Shown: positions 14,644 through 22,670, counted from the stretch's first letter. The stretch is 35,149 bases of DNA from Nitrospira sp. (GCA_024331095.1 JANDJE010000024.1:1-35149), one strand, 5' to 3'. Made by a program: numbers and translations. The notes: generated by a model not told the origin, from the sequence alone.

Positions 14644-14976
14644 ATCGATCCTTTGTGTCATGAGAAAAGCGGGACGCGCGGCTCGTTGTCTTGTTTGCTC
14701 TCGCAATGCCCTCCATCCGGTCGAAGAAAACGTAAGGGGCGTGCGTTGGCCTCACAAGGGAGAGAACCTCCCCGCACGCGGTTGGAAGATCGGACATCGG
14801 GATAGCGGGGCCGCTTGCGGGCAAGAGGAACGTTTCACTGCTGGAAAATCGCGGGGGAGCCGTGCGCCGCGTGGAATAAGTGGAATAAGTTGAAGGTCGC
14901 ACCATGTGCGCACAGATTACGGAAAGTCGACCGAGAAGATCAAGAAGCCGAACATCTCCGGGCGATCGGCCCTAGG
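14644..14976. other. Gap with a nested inverted repeat and a 9-base tandem repeat
   Basis: No convincing gene lies in these 333 bases. Positions 14739-14745 (GCGTGCG) and 14773-14779 (CGCACGC) are complementary, and an inner GGGAG/CTCCC pair (14758-14762, 14768-14772) stacks on the 3' side, forming a nested hairpin. On the minus strand it lies downstream of the PEP-synthase-like gene, so it could be a 3'-end or terminator-like structure, although the T-run after it is broken. GTGGAATAA is repeated twice in tandem at 14871-14888. The mazG promoter should also lie here but is not clear. Confidence 0.4.
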
Positions 14977-17631
14977 TCAGGCCGTAGAAGGGCCGGGTTG
15001 GGGCTGTGTCAAACGGACCGTTCCGGTTCCTGCGTCCAATCGGACGATGTGTCCGTCTTTGAGCAGTGAGCACGCGCCCCTGACGTTGGCGACCGTCGGG
15101 ATTCCATATTCCCGGGCGATGATGGCTCCGTGAGACAAGGTGCCTCCCATCTCCGCGATGACTCCTCCGGCGATGCCGAAGAGGGGGGCCAGGCCGGGAT
15201 CGATGACAGGTATGACGAGGATCTCTCCGGCTTGGACGGAGGCCCAGTCGTTCGGTGAACGGAGCACGCGGACCGGTCCGGTCGCGATGCCGGCGCTAAT
15301 CGGCACGCCGGACAGGAGATCGGATCGATCGTGATCGTCTGATGCCGCAAGGCGCGCGCGCGCCGTTTCCCAATCGCGAATCGTGTCGGGCGGATGAATA
15401 TGGGCGTTGCGCGCTCGTTCAAGGCGGCGTGTTCGGATCACCGATCGCCAGTCGCGCTCCCGCCCCTCGGCAAGTTCGGTTGTCTCTTGAAGCGTCATGA
15501 AAAACACGTCATCCGGACTGGCAAGGATTCGCTGCGAAACGAGCAGATCGCCGGCGTGCAGCAAAAGCCGGCGGATGGCCGAGGAAAAGTACATCAGGTG
15601 ATGGCGGTTCGCTTCACGAAGCGCGAAAAAGCGACAGAGGCGCCGGCGCCACCACAGGTACATCCACCATCGATGCAGTCTCCATCCCATGCGTCGTTTG
15701 ATTTCGTGGAGCGCCTCGGCTCGCACGCGGGCTTGACGGGACTGGATATCGTCCGGCTCCGACGATGCCGCGCCGAGTTGCGTCCGCAACAGGGCGAGGA
15801 TCGCCTCCGGATTGTCGGCGAGACGCGGCGACATGATGTCGGATTCACCCAGGCCGCGGTGGCCGTAGTCTTCCAGATAGGATTCGAACGCACGGAGAAA
15901 GGCCGTGCCCGTGAGAGCCTCGCGGAAACCGGATGCGTTCCATGGATCGGCCGCGAAGAAGGCGGAGGCCGCCGACTCATGCCGAGCGATGTGGACGAGT
16001 TCGGCAAGGCGGACAATCTGCTGCGCGCTGATCACGGCACCCTGCCCCTGGAGTGCCGCATTGGACAGGGCCCTCCAGTCCGGGCCCAGCCATCGGGGCA
16101 ACAGGTGATTCATCACCTGAAGACACTGAGCGACTCCACCGGCGATTCCGAAGGTCAGTTCGTGCGTCCGAATCCAGGCGCTCAGCTCTTCCAGCCGAGC
16201 GAGGCTTTCGTGAAGGGAAAGTCGACTGATTTGTTGCGTACCGCATTGTTCCGCCATTTTCTTCATCTCGGCGAACCACGTCGATCCATGAATGACCGCG
16301 CGCCGCATTTCCAGCACCATGAGGAGGCCGGCTCGCAGAAACGCCGGCCAGCCCAGCGGCTCGACAGGAGGGGGAGCCGCGATCGGTTCCCCGCCCATGT
16401 GTTCGGACAGAAGCGACGGGTCGCTTCGCAACTGCGCCTGAAGCATATGGAACAAGGTGACGTTGAGATACGGACGCCCGTACAACACGCGAGTGGAGGA
16501 CAGTTCGGTCGGAATCCGGCAACCCAGCTTGCGGTAGGGAGCGACGATGTGTTCCTCCATGAACCGCTCCATGAGAGAAAGGCCGAGCGGACTGGGGAGG
16601 TCCGGCATCGTTTCTTTAAGGTTCGTGCGCGACCACTCGCAGTCGTCGTTGGTGAATTCCGCTGAAGGGTGGACCCCGGTGATGGGTCGGGCTTGCAGGA
16701 TCCAGAGTTTGCCGGAATCGATCGCCCATTCCAGATCGACGGGAAAGCCCAACGTCCTTTCAACTTCCTTGGTTGTGCGCGTCAGTTCGAACAGTTGTTC
16801 GTCGGAGAGGGACGGTCGTTCCCGATCCGATTCCGGAATCGGTTCATGGCGCAGCCCATCTTCGGCGATTGTCAGCCTGCGTGATTTGCGGGCGATGGTC
16901 CGACGTCGAATCCAAATCGGCTGTCGATCGGCGCCGATTTGCACGACATATTGGTCGGGCGTCGCTTGTCCATCGACGAGCGGCGCCGCCAAGCCGGGAA
17001 CGGCGTTGACGAGAATCTGAAACGACCGACCCGTGATCGGATGGATGGAGTAGGCGACGCCGGCGGCAACGGCTTCGAGCATTGGCTGAATGACGACCGC
17101 CATCGAGGGAGCCGGCCGAGAAGGATCCCGTTCGATGGTATATCGCAGGACCCGTTCGTGCCAGAGCGATGCCCAGAGGTCCTTTATCGCGGTATCGAGG
17201 AGATCTGTGGGGACGCCGAGGTGTGTGCGATAGAGCCCGGCGAAACTGGATCGGCCGGTGTCCTCGTTGGTCGCGGACGATCGAACGGCCCATCGTGTGG
17301 AGGACAACGTTTCGGACGACGCCGAAAGGGTTCGGAGAGCCGTGAGGCATTGAGCCGTCAGGTCGGAGATGTCCAGTGCTCGGATGCGTGATTGCCGGTC
17401 CAGGAGCAAGGCGTTCCGCTCCGCTTCCGGGAGCGCCATGGCCAGTTTCCAGTCCTGCTCTGCATCCAGTCCAGACCGTTTGAGCGATCGGTCATAGGCC
17501 TCCGTCGTCAGGCAAATGCCGGAAGGAACAGAAAAGCCGCATGACAGGAGGCGAGCAAGGCCCGCGGCCTTTCCCCCGGCAAGGGCCGGATCGATGCAAC
17601 GAGGTAAAGGGAGAACGAGGAGTTGGGTCAT
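14977..17631 (-). CDS. Three-domain PEP-synthase-like dikinase (rifampicin-phosphotransferase-like architecture)
   Basis: An 884-residue protein with an N-terminal ATP-grasp domain (AGGKAAGLARLL near 20; AVRSSATNEDTGRSSFAGLY near 115; DLEWAIDSGKLWILQARPITG near 310), a long middle domain, and a C-terminal swivelling phospho-His domain. The catalytic His is at about residue 834 in GGTLSHGAIIAREYGIPTV. The PEP-binding TIM barrel of true PEP synthase is absent. This matches Rph-type enzymes, where ATP, the swivelling His and an acceptor-binding middle domain phosphorylate a small molecule, and the YGHRGLGESDI segment resembles Rph. The real acceptor here is unknown. Start at ATG 17631 (a TTG precedes it). 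It follows glycerate 2-kinase by 15 bases in one operon. Confidence 0.8.
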   Translation of the reverse strand: MTQLLVLPLPRCIDPALAGGKAAGLARLLSCGFSVPSGICLTTEAYDRSLKRSGLDAEQDWKLAMALPEAERNALLLDRQSRIRALDISDLTAQCLTALRTLSASSETLSSTRWAVRSSATNEDTGRSSFAGLYRTHLGVPTDLLDTAIKDLWASLWHERVLRYTIERDPSRPAPSMAVVIQPMLEAVAAGVAYSIHPITGRSFQILVNAVPGLAAPLVDGQATPDQYVVQIGADRQPIWIRRRTIARKSRRLTIAEDGLRHEPIPESDRERPSLSDEQLFELTRTTKEVERTLGFPVDLEWAIDSGKLWILQARPITGVHPSAEFTNDDCEWSRTNLKETMPDLPSPLGLSLMERFMEEHIVAPYRKLGCRIPTELSSTRVLYGRPYLNVTLFHMLQAQLRSDPSLLSEHMGGEPIAAPPPVEPLGWPAFLRAGLLMVLEMRRAVIHGSTWFAEMKKMAEQCGTQQISRLSLHESLARLEELSAWIRTHELTFGIAGGVAQCLQVMNHLLPRWLGPDWRALSNAALQGQGAVISAQQIVRLAELVHIARHESAASAFFAADPWNASGFREALTGTAFLRAFESYLEDYGHRGLGESDIMSPRLADNPEAILALLRTQLGAASSEPDDIQSRQARVRAEALHEIKRRMGWRLHRWWMYLWWRRRLCRFFALREANRHHLMYFSSAIRRLLLHAGDLLVSQRILASPDDVFFMTLQETTELAEGRERDWRSVIRTRRLERARNAHIHPPDTIRDWETARARLAASDDHDRSDLLSGVPISAGIATGPVRVLRSPNDWASVQAGEILVIPVIDPGLAPLFGIAGGVIAEMGGTLSHGAIIAREYGIPTVANVRGACSLLKDGHIVRLDAGTGTVRLTQPQPGPSTA

Positions 17632-17646
17632 CAAGCGGGATGGTAC

Positions 17647-18990
17647 CTAGAGCAGCAGCAACAGGTAAAGGTCATTGACGTTGGTGCCCGTCGGCCCCGT
17701 GTAGATATGGCACCCGAGAGCGCGCAGGGCAGGGTAGGTGTCGTGGCGGTTCAAGGCAGAGAGCAAATCCACTCCGAGCGATTGGGCCCGCGCAACGGTG
17801 TTTCCCGTGACCACTGCACCGGCGGCATCGGTCGGCCCGTCGGTGCCATCGGATCCCACCGCCGCCAGCCAGGCTCGGGGAATTCCGTGAAGATGAAAGG
17901 CGGCGGCGGTCGCGAATTCCTGAGCCCGTCCTCCCTTTCCTCGTCCCGTCACCGTGACGGTCGGTTCGCCGCCGCCGATCAGGCAGGCGGGCCGTCGAAG
18001 GCCGCCATGGCTGTTGAGGAGTCGTCTGGCCGCTTTCACGAATCGCGCCGCTTCCGTTCCAGCCTCCCCTATAAGAGGTGACGGGAGGAGCCGGATGTGA
18101 AGTCCCGCTTGCCGAGCCGTCGTGGCGACGGCCTCGATCATGTTCCGGTTGCTGCCGATGATCACATGACGCACTCGGCGCAGTCGGCTTGCACCGGGTT
18201 TGAGCGTCTCCGGAACCTTGCCGTTCAACCCTTGGAGGAGATATCGGCGTACGGCACGGGGGGCGGCCCGCCAAATCCTGTATCGTTTCAGGACGGCTAT
18301 GGCGTCGGCAAATGTGGTCTCATCCGGCGCCGTCGGTCCAGAGCCGATCGTGCCGAGGTCATCACCGATGACGTCCGAGAGAACGAGGGTGACGACGGCG
18401 GCTTTCGTGCTTTGCGCGAGACCGCCGCCCTTCAACCGGGAGAGATGTTTGCGAACCGCATTGACCTCGTCGATCGAGGCGCCGCTCCTGAGCAGGAGAT
18501 CCGTCGTCCGTTGCTTGTCGGTTAGAGTGAGGCCCGGTACGGGGGCGGGCAAGAGACTTGACGCGCCTCCGGAGAGCAACACAATGAGCAGATCATGGGA
18601 CGTGAGGCCGCCGACCAGGGCCTTGATCCGCTCCGCGGCTCGCAGTCCCGCGCGATCCGGTATGGGGTGAGCCGCCTCGACGACGGTGATGCTCCCAAGC
18701 GGGGCGCCATGCTCGGTCTTGACCACGACGAGTCCTCCCTCGATCCGTGATCCTAAAATGGACTCCAGCGACTGGGCCATGCGCGCCGAGGCCTTCCCGG
18801 CTCCTACGACGACGAGTCGGTCATAACGGGATAGGTCATAGACGTGCCGTCCTATTCGCAACAGTCGACCTTGACGGGACACGTTGTGAAACAGTCCGTG
18901 GCCGGGATCGGCGGCGCGCAGCCCCGCCATGATCAATTTTCGAAGCAGCGGTCCGGCGGGGGAAGGGGGGAGGCGAAGCGGAAAAGCCAT
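17647..18990 (-). CDS. Glycerate 2-kinase (GckA/TtuD, MOFRL family)
   Basis: A 447-residue enzyme that phosphorylates D-glycerate at the 2-position, feeding glycerate into lower glycolysis as 2-phosphoglycerate. It has the N-terminal DUF4147 domain (RLVVVGAGKASARMAQSLE, LIVLLSGGASSLLPAP, RKHLSRLKGGGLA) and the C-terminal MOFRL domain (CLIGGGEPTVTV, GKGGRAQEFATAAA, AVGSDGTDGPTDAAGAVV, GPTGTNVNDLYLLLL). The ATG at 18990 lies five bases after the transglycosylase stop; the frame is open 11 codons further. It precedes the Rph-like gene by 15 bases, so the two sugar-acid/phosphoryl enzymes are co-transcribed. Confidence 0.9.
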   Translation of the reverse strand: MAFPLRLPPSPAGPLLRKLIMAGLRAADPGHGLFHNVSRQGRLLRIGRHVYDLSRYDRLVVVGAGKASARMAQSLESILGSRIEGGLVVVKTEHGAPLGSITVVEAAHPIPDRAGLRAAERIKALVGGLTSHDLLIVLLSGGASSLLPAPVPGLTLTDKQRTTDLLLRSGASIDEVNAVRKHLSRLKGGGLAQSTKAAVVTLVLSDVIGDDLGTIGSGPTAPDETTFADAIAVLKRYRIWRAAPRAVRRYLLQGLNGKVPETLKPGASRLRRVRHVIIGSNRNMIEAVATTARQAGLHIRLLPSPLIGEAGTEAARFVKAARRLLNSHGGLRRPACLIGGGEPTVTVTGRGKGGRAQEFATAAAFHLHGIPRAWLAAVGSDGTDGPTDAAGAVVTGNTVARAQSLGVDLLSALNRHDTYPALRALGCHIYTGPTGTNVNDLYLLLLL

Positions 18991-18995
18991 GATGG

Positions 18996-20012
18996 CTAGG
19001 GGAGCTTGTCCTGCTTGAAACACCGGTTCGGGCAGGTCTGACGAGGAACTCGAATTTGGTAGGTGCCGCGAGGCAGCACGTCCTTTTTAAATTCGGGGTT
19101 GAGCAGTTTGAGCTCCAGAAAATAAGTGCCGAATTCTTCGGCGATGGACGTGAGGGTTCGTTGCGGTTCCTTGACGTTCACAGTGACGGTTTCCGCCTCC
19201 AGCGGAAGATAGAGATCCTTTTTGCTCAATCCCAGGTATTTCTCCGGTTGGGAATAGATCTCTTTGGCCGCGATGATCCGCGGCACGTAGCGCATGGTTT
19301 CGCGAGGGGCGTGGAGCTTCCAGTAATCGCTGACCCGCTGCTCTTTGAGCAGCTTGCGGATGCGCTCTTCCCCGGCGTTGTAGGACGCCATGGCGAGAAA
19401 CCAATCGTTTTGGTGAAAGTCCTTGAGATAGGACAGGTATTTGACCGCCGCCTCCGTCGAAAGCTCGAGGTTTCGGCGCTCATCCAAGACCGCATCGCTT
19501 TTCAAACTGTAGCGTCGTCCGGTGGACGGGATGAACTGCCATGGACCCGAGGCCTTGGCTTTGGAATAAGCCGCCGCGATACATTTGCTCTCGACCAGCA
19601 GCATGTACTTGAGGTCGTCGGGCAAGCCGGCGTCGGCCAGTTGTTTTTCGGCCGGAGGAAAGCACCGTCCGGTTCGTTTGGCGAGGATGATGCTTTCTCC
19701 CTCGTTGGCCAGGAACTGATAGAATTCATACTCGATTCGTTCTCGGACCTGCCAGTTGTCCAACGGTACCGGCATGCCCGCGAAGGTCATCTTCTCGGGT
19801 AGCTTGAACGAACTGAGAAAGTAGCGCTGATGTTCCCGCTTGATCTCCGGCAGGATAACCAGGCGGTCTTCGGGATCGGCTTGCTCGTCCTGTTGTTCGG
19901 GAGGGAAAAGGCCCCGCTCATTCTCCGATTGATCCGACGCGGAGACCGCCCATCCATTGTTCAAAAAGAAGGAACAAAAGAACGCCGCCGCGAGCAGGGT
20001 CTTCAGGATCAT
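18996..20012 (-). CDS. Membrane-bound lytic transglycosylase, MltD/Slt type
   Basis: A 338-residue exported murein hydrolase that cleaves the MurNAc-GlcNAc bond to form 1,6-anhydro ends. A signal peptide (MILKTLLAAAFFCSFFLNNG, cleavage near AVSA at 22-25) is followed by an SLT domain: catalytic Glu141 in LLVESKCIAAAYSKAKASGP, WQFIPSTGRRYSL, then FLAMASYNAGEERIR and YVPRIIAAKEI. The C-terminal 60 residues (SIAEEFGTYFLELKLLNPEF, then PRGTYQIRVP) look like a LysM-type peptidoglycan-binding unit. The ATG at 20012 has a GAGGAG site; a promoter lies at 20080-20108. It is the first gene of the operon with glycerate kinase and the Rph-like enzyme. Confidence 0.9.
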   Translation of the reverse strand: MILKTLLAAAFFCSFFLNNGWAVSASDQSENERGLFPPEQQDEQADPEDRLVILPEIKREHQRYFLSSFKLPEKMTFAGMPVPLDNWQVRERIEYEFYQFLANEGESIILAKRTGRCFPPAEKQLADAGLPDDLKYMLLVESKCIAAAYSKAKASGPWQFIPSTGRRYSLKSDAVLDERRNLELSTEAAVKYLSYLKDFHQNDWFLAMASYNAGEERIRKLLKEQRVSDYWKLHAPRETMRYVPRIIAAKEIYSQPEKYLGLSKKDLYLPLEAETVTVNVKEPQRTLTSIAEEFGTYFLELKLLNPEFKKDVLPRGTYQIRVPRQTCPNRCFKQDKLP

Positions 20013-20079
20013 TCCCACGCTCCTCTCCGTCCGTTGAAATCCGTTCGGTGTTTGGGGAACTAACAGGCCACGACGAACG

Positions 20080-20108
20080 ATGCTAGCAAGGTGATTGGCC
20101 GTCGGCAA
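20080..20108 (-). promoter_or_regulatory. Candidate promoter of the transglycosylase operon
   Basis: On the minus strand, TTGCCG (-35, 20108-20103) and TAGCAT (-10, 20085-20080), with an extended-10 TGC, are separated by 17 bases. The start would be near 20073, about 60 bases before the ATG. Both boxes match at four of six positions. Confidence 0.5.
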
Positions 20109-20149
20109 GCGGAATGAATTTCTCGTTCATGCTACACTCGGTCTTCCTC

Positions 20150-20830
20150 ATGAACACCTTGGCGGCATTGAACAACGCCATTATCGAGTGTGCGGACTGT
20201 CCGAGATTGACGGTCTATCGGCGGAGCGTCGCCGAAACCAAACGGCGGCAATTCATGAATTGGGACTATTGGGGACGGCCTGTACCCGGCTTCGGCGACG
20301 AAGGGGCGCGTCTCTACGTGTTGGGGCTGGCCCCGGCCGCCCACGGCGGAAATCGAACGGGACGAATCTTTACCGGCGATCGGAGCGGGGATTGGCTGTA
20401 TGAAGCCCTGCATCGCTATGGGTTCGCCAACCAGGCGTCTTCAAGCCATCGGGACGACGGCCTCGTGCTGACGGATTGTTATGTCGGCGCGACGGTGCGG
20501 TGTGCGCCGCCGGACAATAAACCGGCACCCGATGAAATCGAGCGGTGCCGCCGGTTCTTGCGAGAGGAAATTCGGCTTCTTCGGAATGTCCGTGTCGTCG
20601 TGACGTTGGGGAAGCTTGCGTTTGAGCAGTATCTGAAAACCTGCAAGCTCGATGGGTTGGACATCCCCTCGCCCCTCCCGCGATTTCGGCACGGCGCGAG
20701 CTATCGATTACCGTGGGGCGTGCTGCTGCTGGGCTCCTATCATCCCAGCCAGCAAAATACGTTTACGGGGAAGCTCACTCGCCCGATGTTTCACGCCGTC
20801 TTTAGGACGGCGCGAAACGCCATTGAATGA
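20150..20830 (+). CDS. Type 5 uracil-DNA glycosylase (UdgB), iron-sulfur
   Basis: A 226-residue DNA-repair enzyme removing uracil and related deaminated bases. The family-5 active-site motif GLAPAAHGGNRTGRIFTGD lies at residues 59-77 and lacks the catalytic Asp/Asn of family 1 and 4 enzymes; the second motif is SYHPSQQNTFTGKLTR. Four cysteines likely ligate the Fe-S cluster: Cys14 and Cys17 (ECADCPRL), Cys118 (VRCAPPDNKP) and Cys133. The ATG at 20150 was chosen because it aligns with the family N-terminus, about 20 residues before CPRL; ATGs at 20114 and 20129 are also in frame and none has a good ribosome binding site. It is divergent from the transglycosylase gene. Confidence 0.9.
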   Translation: MNTLAALNNAIIECADCPRLTVYRRSVAETKRRQFMNWDYWGRPVPGFGDEGARLYVLGLAPAAHGGNRTGRIFTGDRSGDWLYEALHRYGFANQASSSHRDDGLVLTDCYVGATVRCAPPDNKPAPDEIERCRRFLREEIRLLRNVRVVVTLGKLAFEQYLKTCKLDGLDIPSPLPRFRHGASYRLPWGVLLLGSYHPSQQNTFTGKLTRPMFHAVFRTARNAIE

Positions 20831-20882
20831 TGGCTGACGGGCTGAGGTCTTCGTGCCCTCGACGCGATCTCCGCTCAAATCA

Positions 20883-21530
20883 TTATTGCTGCCCTTTGGC
20901 TTTCCAGTCGTCGAGGAATTTCTTCAAGCCGACGTCGGTCAGCGGGTGTTTGAACAGGGATTGGAACACGCCGTAGGGCATGGTGCAGATATGACCTCCC
21001 GCCAAGGCCGATTCGACGACGTGTTGCGGATGGCGGACGCTCGCCACCAACACCAGGGTCTTGTAGTCGTAATTCTTGTAGATGGTCACGATTTGACGAA
21101 TCAGCCCCATACCATCGGAGCTGACGTCGTCCAGGCGGCCGATAAAAGGCGACACGCACCAGGCTCCCGCCTTGGCCGCCAACATGGCCTGCGTGGGGGA
21201 GAAACAGAGGGTCACGTTGACGCGAATCCCTTCCGCGGACAGACGTTTTGTCGCCTTGATGCCGTCTGGGGTGAGGGGACATTTGACGACGATGTTGGGA
21301 TGGATCTTGGCGAGCTCTTTGCCTTCCTTCACCATGGCGTCCGCCTCCACGCTGACCACTTCGGCGCTGATGGGGCCGTTCACGATGGCGCAGATTTCCT
21401 GGAGCATTTCTTTGAAGCTGCGCCCTTCTTTGACGACGAGCGACGGGTTGGTCGTGACGCCGTCCAACACGCCCAGACTGTTTGCTTCATGGATTTCCTT
21501 CACGTTCGCGGTGTCGAGGAAAAACAGCAT
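20883..21530 (-). CDS. Fructose-6-phosphate aldolase / short transaldolase
   Basis: A 215-residue single-domain TIM barrel of the TalC/MipB group. Features are [10 protein letters not shown] at the start, GVTTNPSLV, the Schiff-base lysine Lys83 in [32 protein letters not shown] and SPFIGRLDD. The family cleaves or forms fructose 6-phosphate (aldolase) or transfers dihydroxyacetone (transaldolase); in Nitrospira-like autotrophs it would serve the non-oxidative pentose phosphate route. The two activities cannot be told apart here. The start at 21530 has a strong AAGGAG site. The promoter at 21593-21621 is back to back with that of the lipoprotein gene. Confidence 0.9.
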   Translation of the reverse strand: MLFFLDTANVKEIHEANSLGVLDGVTTNPSLVVKEGRSFKEMLQEICAIVNGPISAEVVSVEADAMVKEGKELAKIHPNIVVKCPLTPDGIKATKRLSAEGIRVNVTLCFSPTQAMLAAKAGAWCVSPFIGRLDDVSSDGMGLIRQIVTIYKNYDYKTLVLVASVRHPQHVVESALAGGHICTMPYGVFQSLFKHPLTDVGLKKFLDDWKAKGQQ

Positions 21531-21592
21531 GGCCGACTCCTTTCATGGTGAATGGTCTTGCGGAGGCGATGACCGTCTTCTTTTCTTCGGCC

Positions 21593-21621
21593 ATTCTACG
21601 AAGAACTCGATGTGGGCGCAA
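21593..21621 (-). promoter_or_regulatory. Candidate promoter for the aldolase/transaldolase gene
   Basis: On the minus strand, TTGCGC (-35, 21621-21616) and TAGAAT (-10, 21598-21593; five of six) have a 17-base spacer. The start would be near 21586, about 56 bases before the ATG. Confidence 0.55.
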
Positions 21622-21642
21622 CGCAATGGCGACATCCTGTGT

Positions 21643-21671
21643 TTGACAGGTTGGGGGGCCGGGGCTAATAT
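21643..21671 (+). promoter_or_regulatory. Strong sigma-70-type promoter for the small lipoprotein gene
   Basis: A perfect TTGACA -35 (21643-21648) and TAATAT -10 (21666-21671) have a 17-base, G-rich spacer. The start would be near 21678, about 62 bases before the ATG at 21740. Only 21 bases separate this -35 from the divergent -35 of the aldolase gene. Confidence 0.7.
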
Positions 21672-21739
21672 TCGGCTTGCGGTTGCGGTATGCTTCGTAA
21701 GTGAAGAGGTTCTTTTGTACTACTGCTGAGGGGGCGCTG

Positions 21740-22051
21740 ATGCGCGGTGCCGGTGTCGTGCTGGTCTGTTGTCTTGTCTTGGTCGCCTGTGGAGGAGGCA
21801 ACCCCTATTTGGACGCGTCGCTCAAGCCAGCCGAGCTTCAGGGAAAGGACAAGGCCTGGTTCGAAAAAAATTGGGGGGCCCCGGATGGGAAAGCCGCGCG
21901 CTTCTTCGGCGGAGAGACCTGGACGTACTATCGGATCGCCGGAGGCAAATCCGGCCCGCCGCTCTTTAACTTCTCTCCCAATCAATGTCAGATCACGCTG
22001 AAGTTCGACAAAGAAGATAAACTCACGGATTACAGTTATTCGGGTTGCTAG
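21740..22051 (+). CDS. Small lipoprotein of unknown function
   Basis: A 103-residue protein with a lipoprotein signal peptide (MRGAGVVLVCCLVLVACGGG; lipobox LVAC with Cys17). The mature part has KDKAWFEKNWGAPDGKAARF, followed by a predicted beta pattern (TWTYYRI, CQITLKFDKEDKLTDYSYSG). This resembles the fold of small outer-membrane assembly lipoproteins (SmpA/BamE-like: a helix leading to WGxPd, then strands), but the match is only to the general pattern. The start was chosen at ATG 21740 after a GAGGGGG ribosome binding site. It is driven by the promoter at 21643-21671 and converges with the following gene. Confidence 0.8.
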   Translation: MRGAGVVLVCCLVLVACGGGNPYLDASLKPAELQGKDKAWFEKNWGAPDGKAARFFGGETWTYYRIAGGKSGPPLFNFSPNQCQITLKFDKEDKLTDYSYSGC

Positions 22052-22061
22052 GCGGGGTGAC

Positions 22062-22310
22062 CTACCGTCGGCTTTCAAAGGTAGTCATGCACTCGTGGCT
22101 ACAGAAATAGTGAGTCTGCCCTCCGATCGTTTTAGTCAAAGCGGTCCGGCGCGGGATGAACGTCTGGCAGGTGGGGTCAAGAACCATCTGATCCTGATCG
22201 ATGGATGACCCCCCGTCGTCGATGGTTGATTGTCTGAACCCTCGGAAAATTTGCCGCAAGAGGAAGTAAAGAACGACGAGAAGGATGGAAACGAGGAGCA
22301 ATCTATACAT
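22062..22310 (-). CDS. Single-helix membrane protein with a TRASH/YHS-like metal-binding tail
   Basis: An 82-residue protein: one N-terminal membrane helix (MYRLLLVSILLVVLYFLLRQ), a short acidic linker, and a C-terminal module MVLDPTCQTFIPRRTALTKT followed by YFCSHECMTTFES. Cys48, Cys70 and Cys74 follow the C-x21-C-x3-C spacing of TRASH/YHS domains, which bind metals such as copper or zinc. Similar membrane-anchored proteins are known as small PP0621-type proteins. A metal sensing or carrying role is inferred. A consensus-like promoter sits at 22337-22365, and an inverted repeat covers the -10 box and the start codon, so tight repression is likely. Confidence 0.8.
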   Translation of the reverse strand: MYRLLLVSILLVVLYFLLRQIFRGFRQSTIDDGGSSIDQDQMVLDPTCQTFIPRRTALTKTIGGQTHYFCSHECMTTFESRR

Positions 22311-22340
22311 TGTGGTTCATCTCTTGCGCAACCACAATGT
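22307..22340. promoter_or_regulatory. Operator-like perfect inverted repeat over the TRASH/YHS gene start
   Basis: ACATTGTGGTT (22307-22317) and AACCACAATGT (22330-22340) are perfect 11-base inverted repeats separated by 12 bases. One arm overlaps the -10 box and the other contains the start codon (22308-22310). Because the predicted transcript begins near 22330, the symmetry is better explained as a DNA site for a dimeric repressor than as an RNA hairpin. Confidence 0.6.
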
Positions 22341-22365
22341 TATGGGAGGGGTGCAGACCTGTCAA
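22337..22365 (-). promoter_or_regulatory. Sigma-70-type promoter of the TRASH/YHS gene
   Basis: On the minus strand, a perfect TTGACA -35 (22365-22360) and TAACAT -10 (22342-22337) are separated by 17 bases. The predicted start near 22330 gives a leader of about 20 bases, with only a weak purine run before the ATG. Confidence 0.7.
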
Positions 22366-22517
22366 GAGTTGGCGGTCTCCTCTCTCGCGAAAACGTGAGC
22401 CTGCGCGCAGGAGGGATAGACCATTTGTGCCAGCCGGTCATGAGCATTTTTGGTTGCTCACCCAGTACTTCCGGAGGATATGTTTTCGGAAAAGAACGTG
22501 GTACATTCGCACCTATT

Positions 22518-22670
22518 ATGAAGACATGCGACAAGTGCCACGGCACAATGTTACCGGAACGAGCGGTGGATTTGGACGCCGGGTTGGCGATCACGGTGTT
22601 TGCTTGTTTGAATTGTGGTCGCCGGAAAGCGGCGGACCAGGAACCTCGTCCCATTACGGCTCGGCATTAA
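22518..22670 (+). CDS. Tiny zinc-ribbon protein
   Basis: A 50-residue protein with two CxxC knuckles, KTCDKCHGT (Cys4, Cys7) and FACLNCGRR (about Cys30, Cys33), spaced as in a rubredoxin-like zinc ribbon, and a basic tail. Function unknown; such mini zinc ribbons may bind nucleic acid or a protein partner. The ATG at 22518 was chosen because the family-like part starts there; no good ribosome binding site is seen, which lowers confidence. It lies between the divergent TRASH/YHS gene and the end of dapB. Confidence 0.5.
   Translation: MKTCDKCHGTMLPERAVDLDAGLAITVFACLNCGRRKAADQEPRPITARH

Noticed and set aside
15394..16665. A 423-codon open frame on the plus strand opposite the Rph-like gene
   Set aside because: It is fully antisense to a gene with clear family motifs. 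Its product is Arg/His/Gly-rich without domain pattern, as expected of mirror frames in GC-rich coding DNA.
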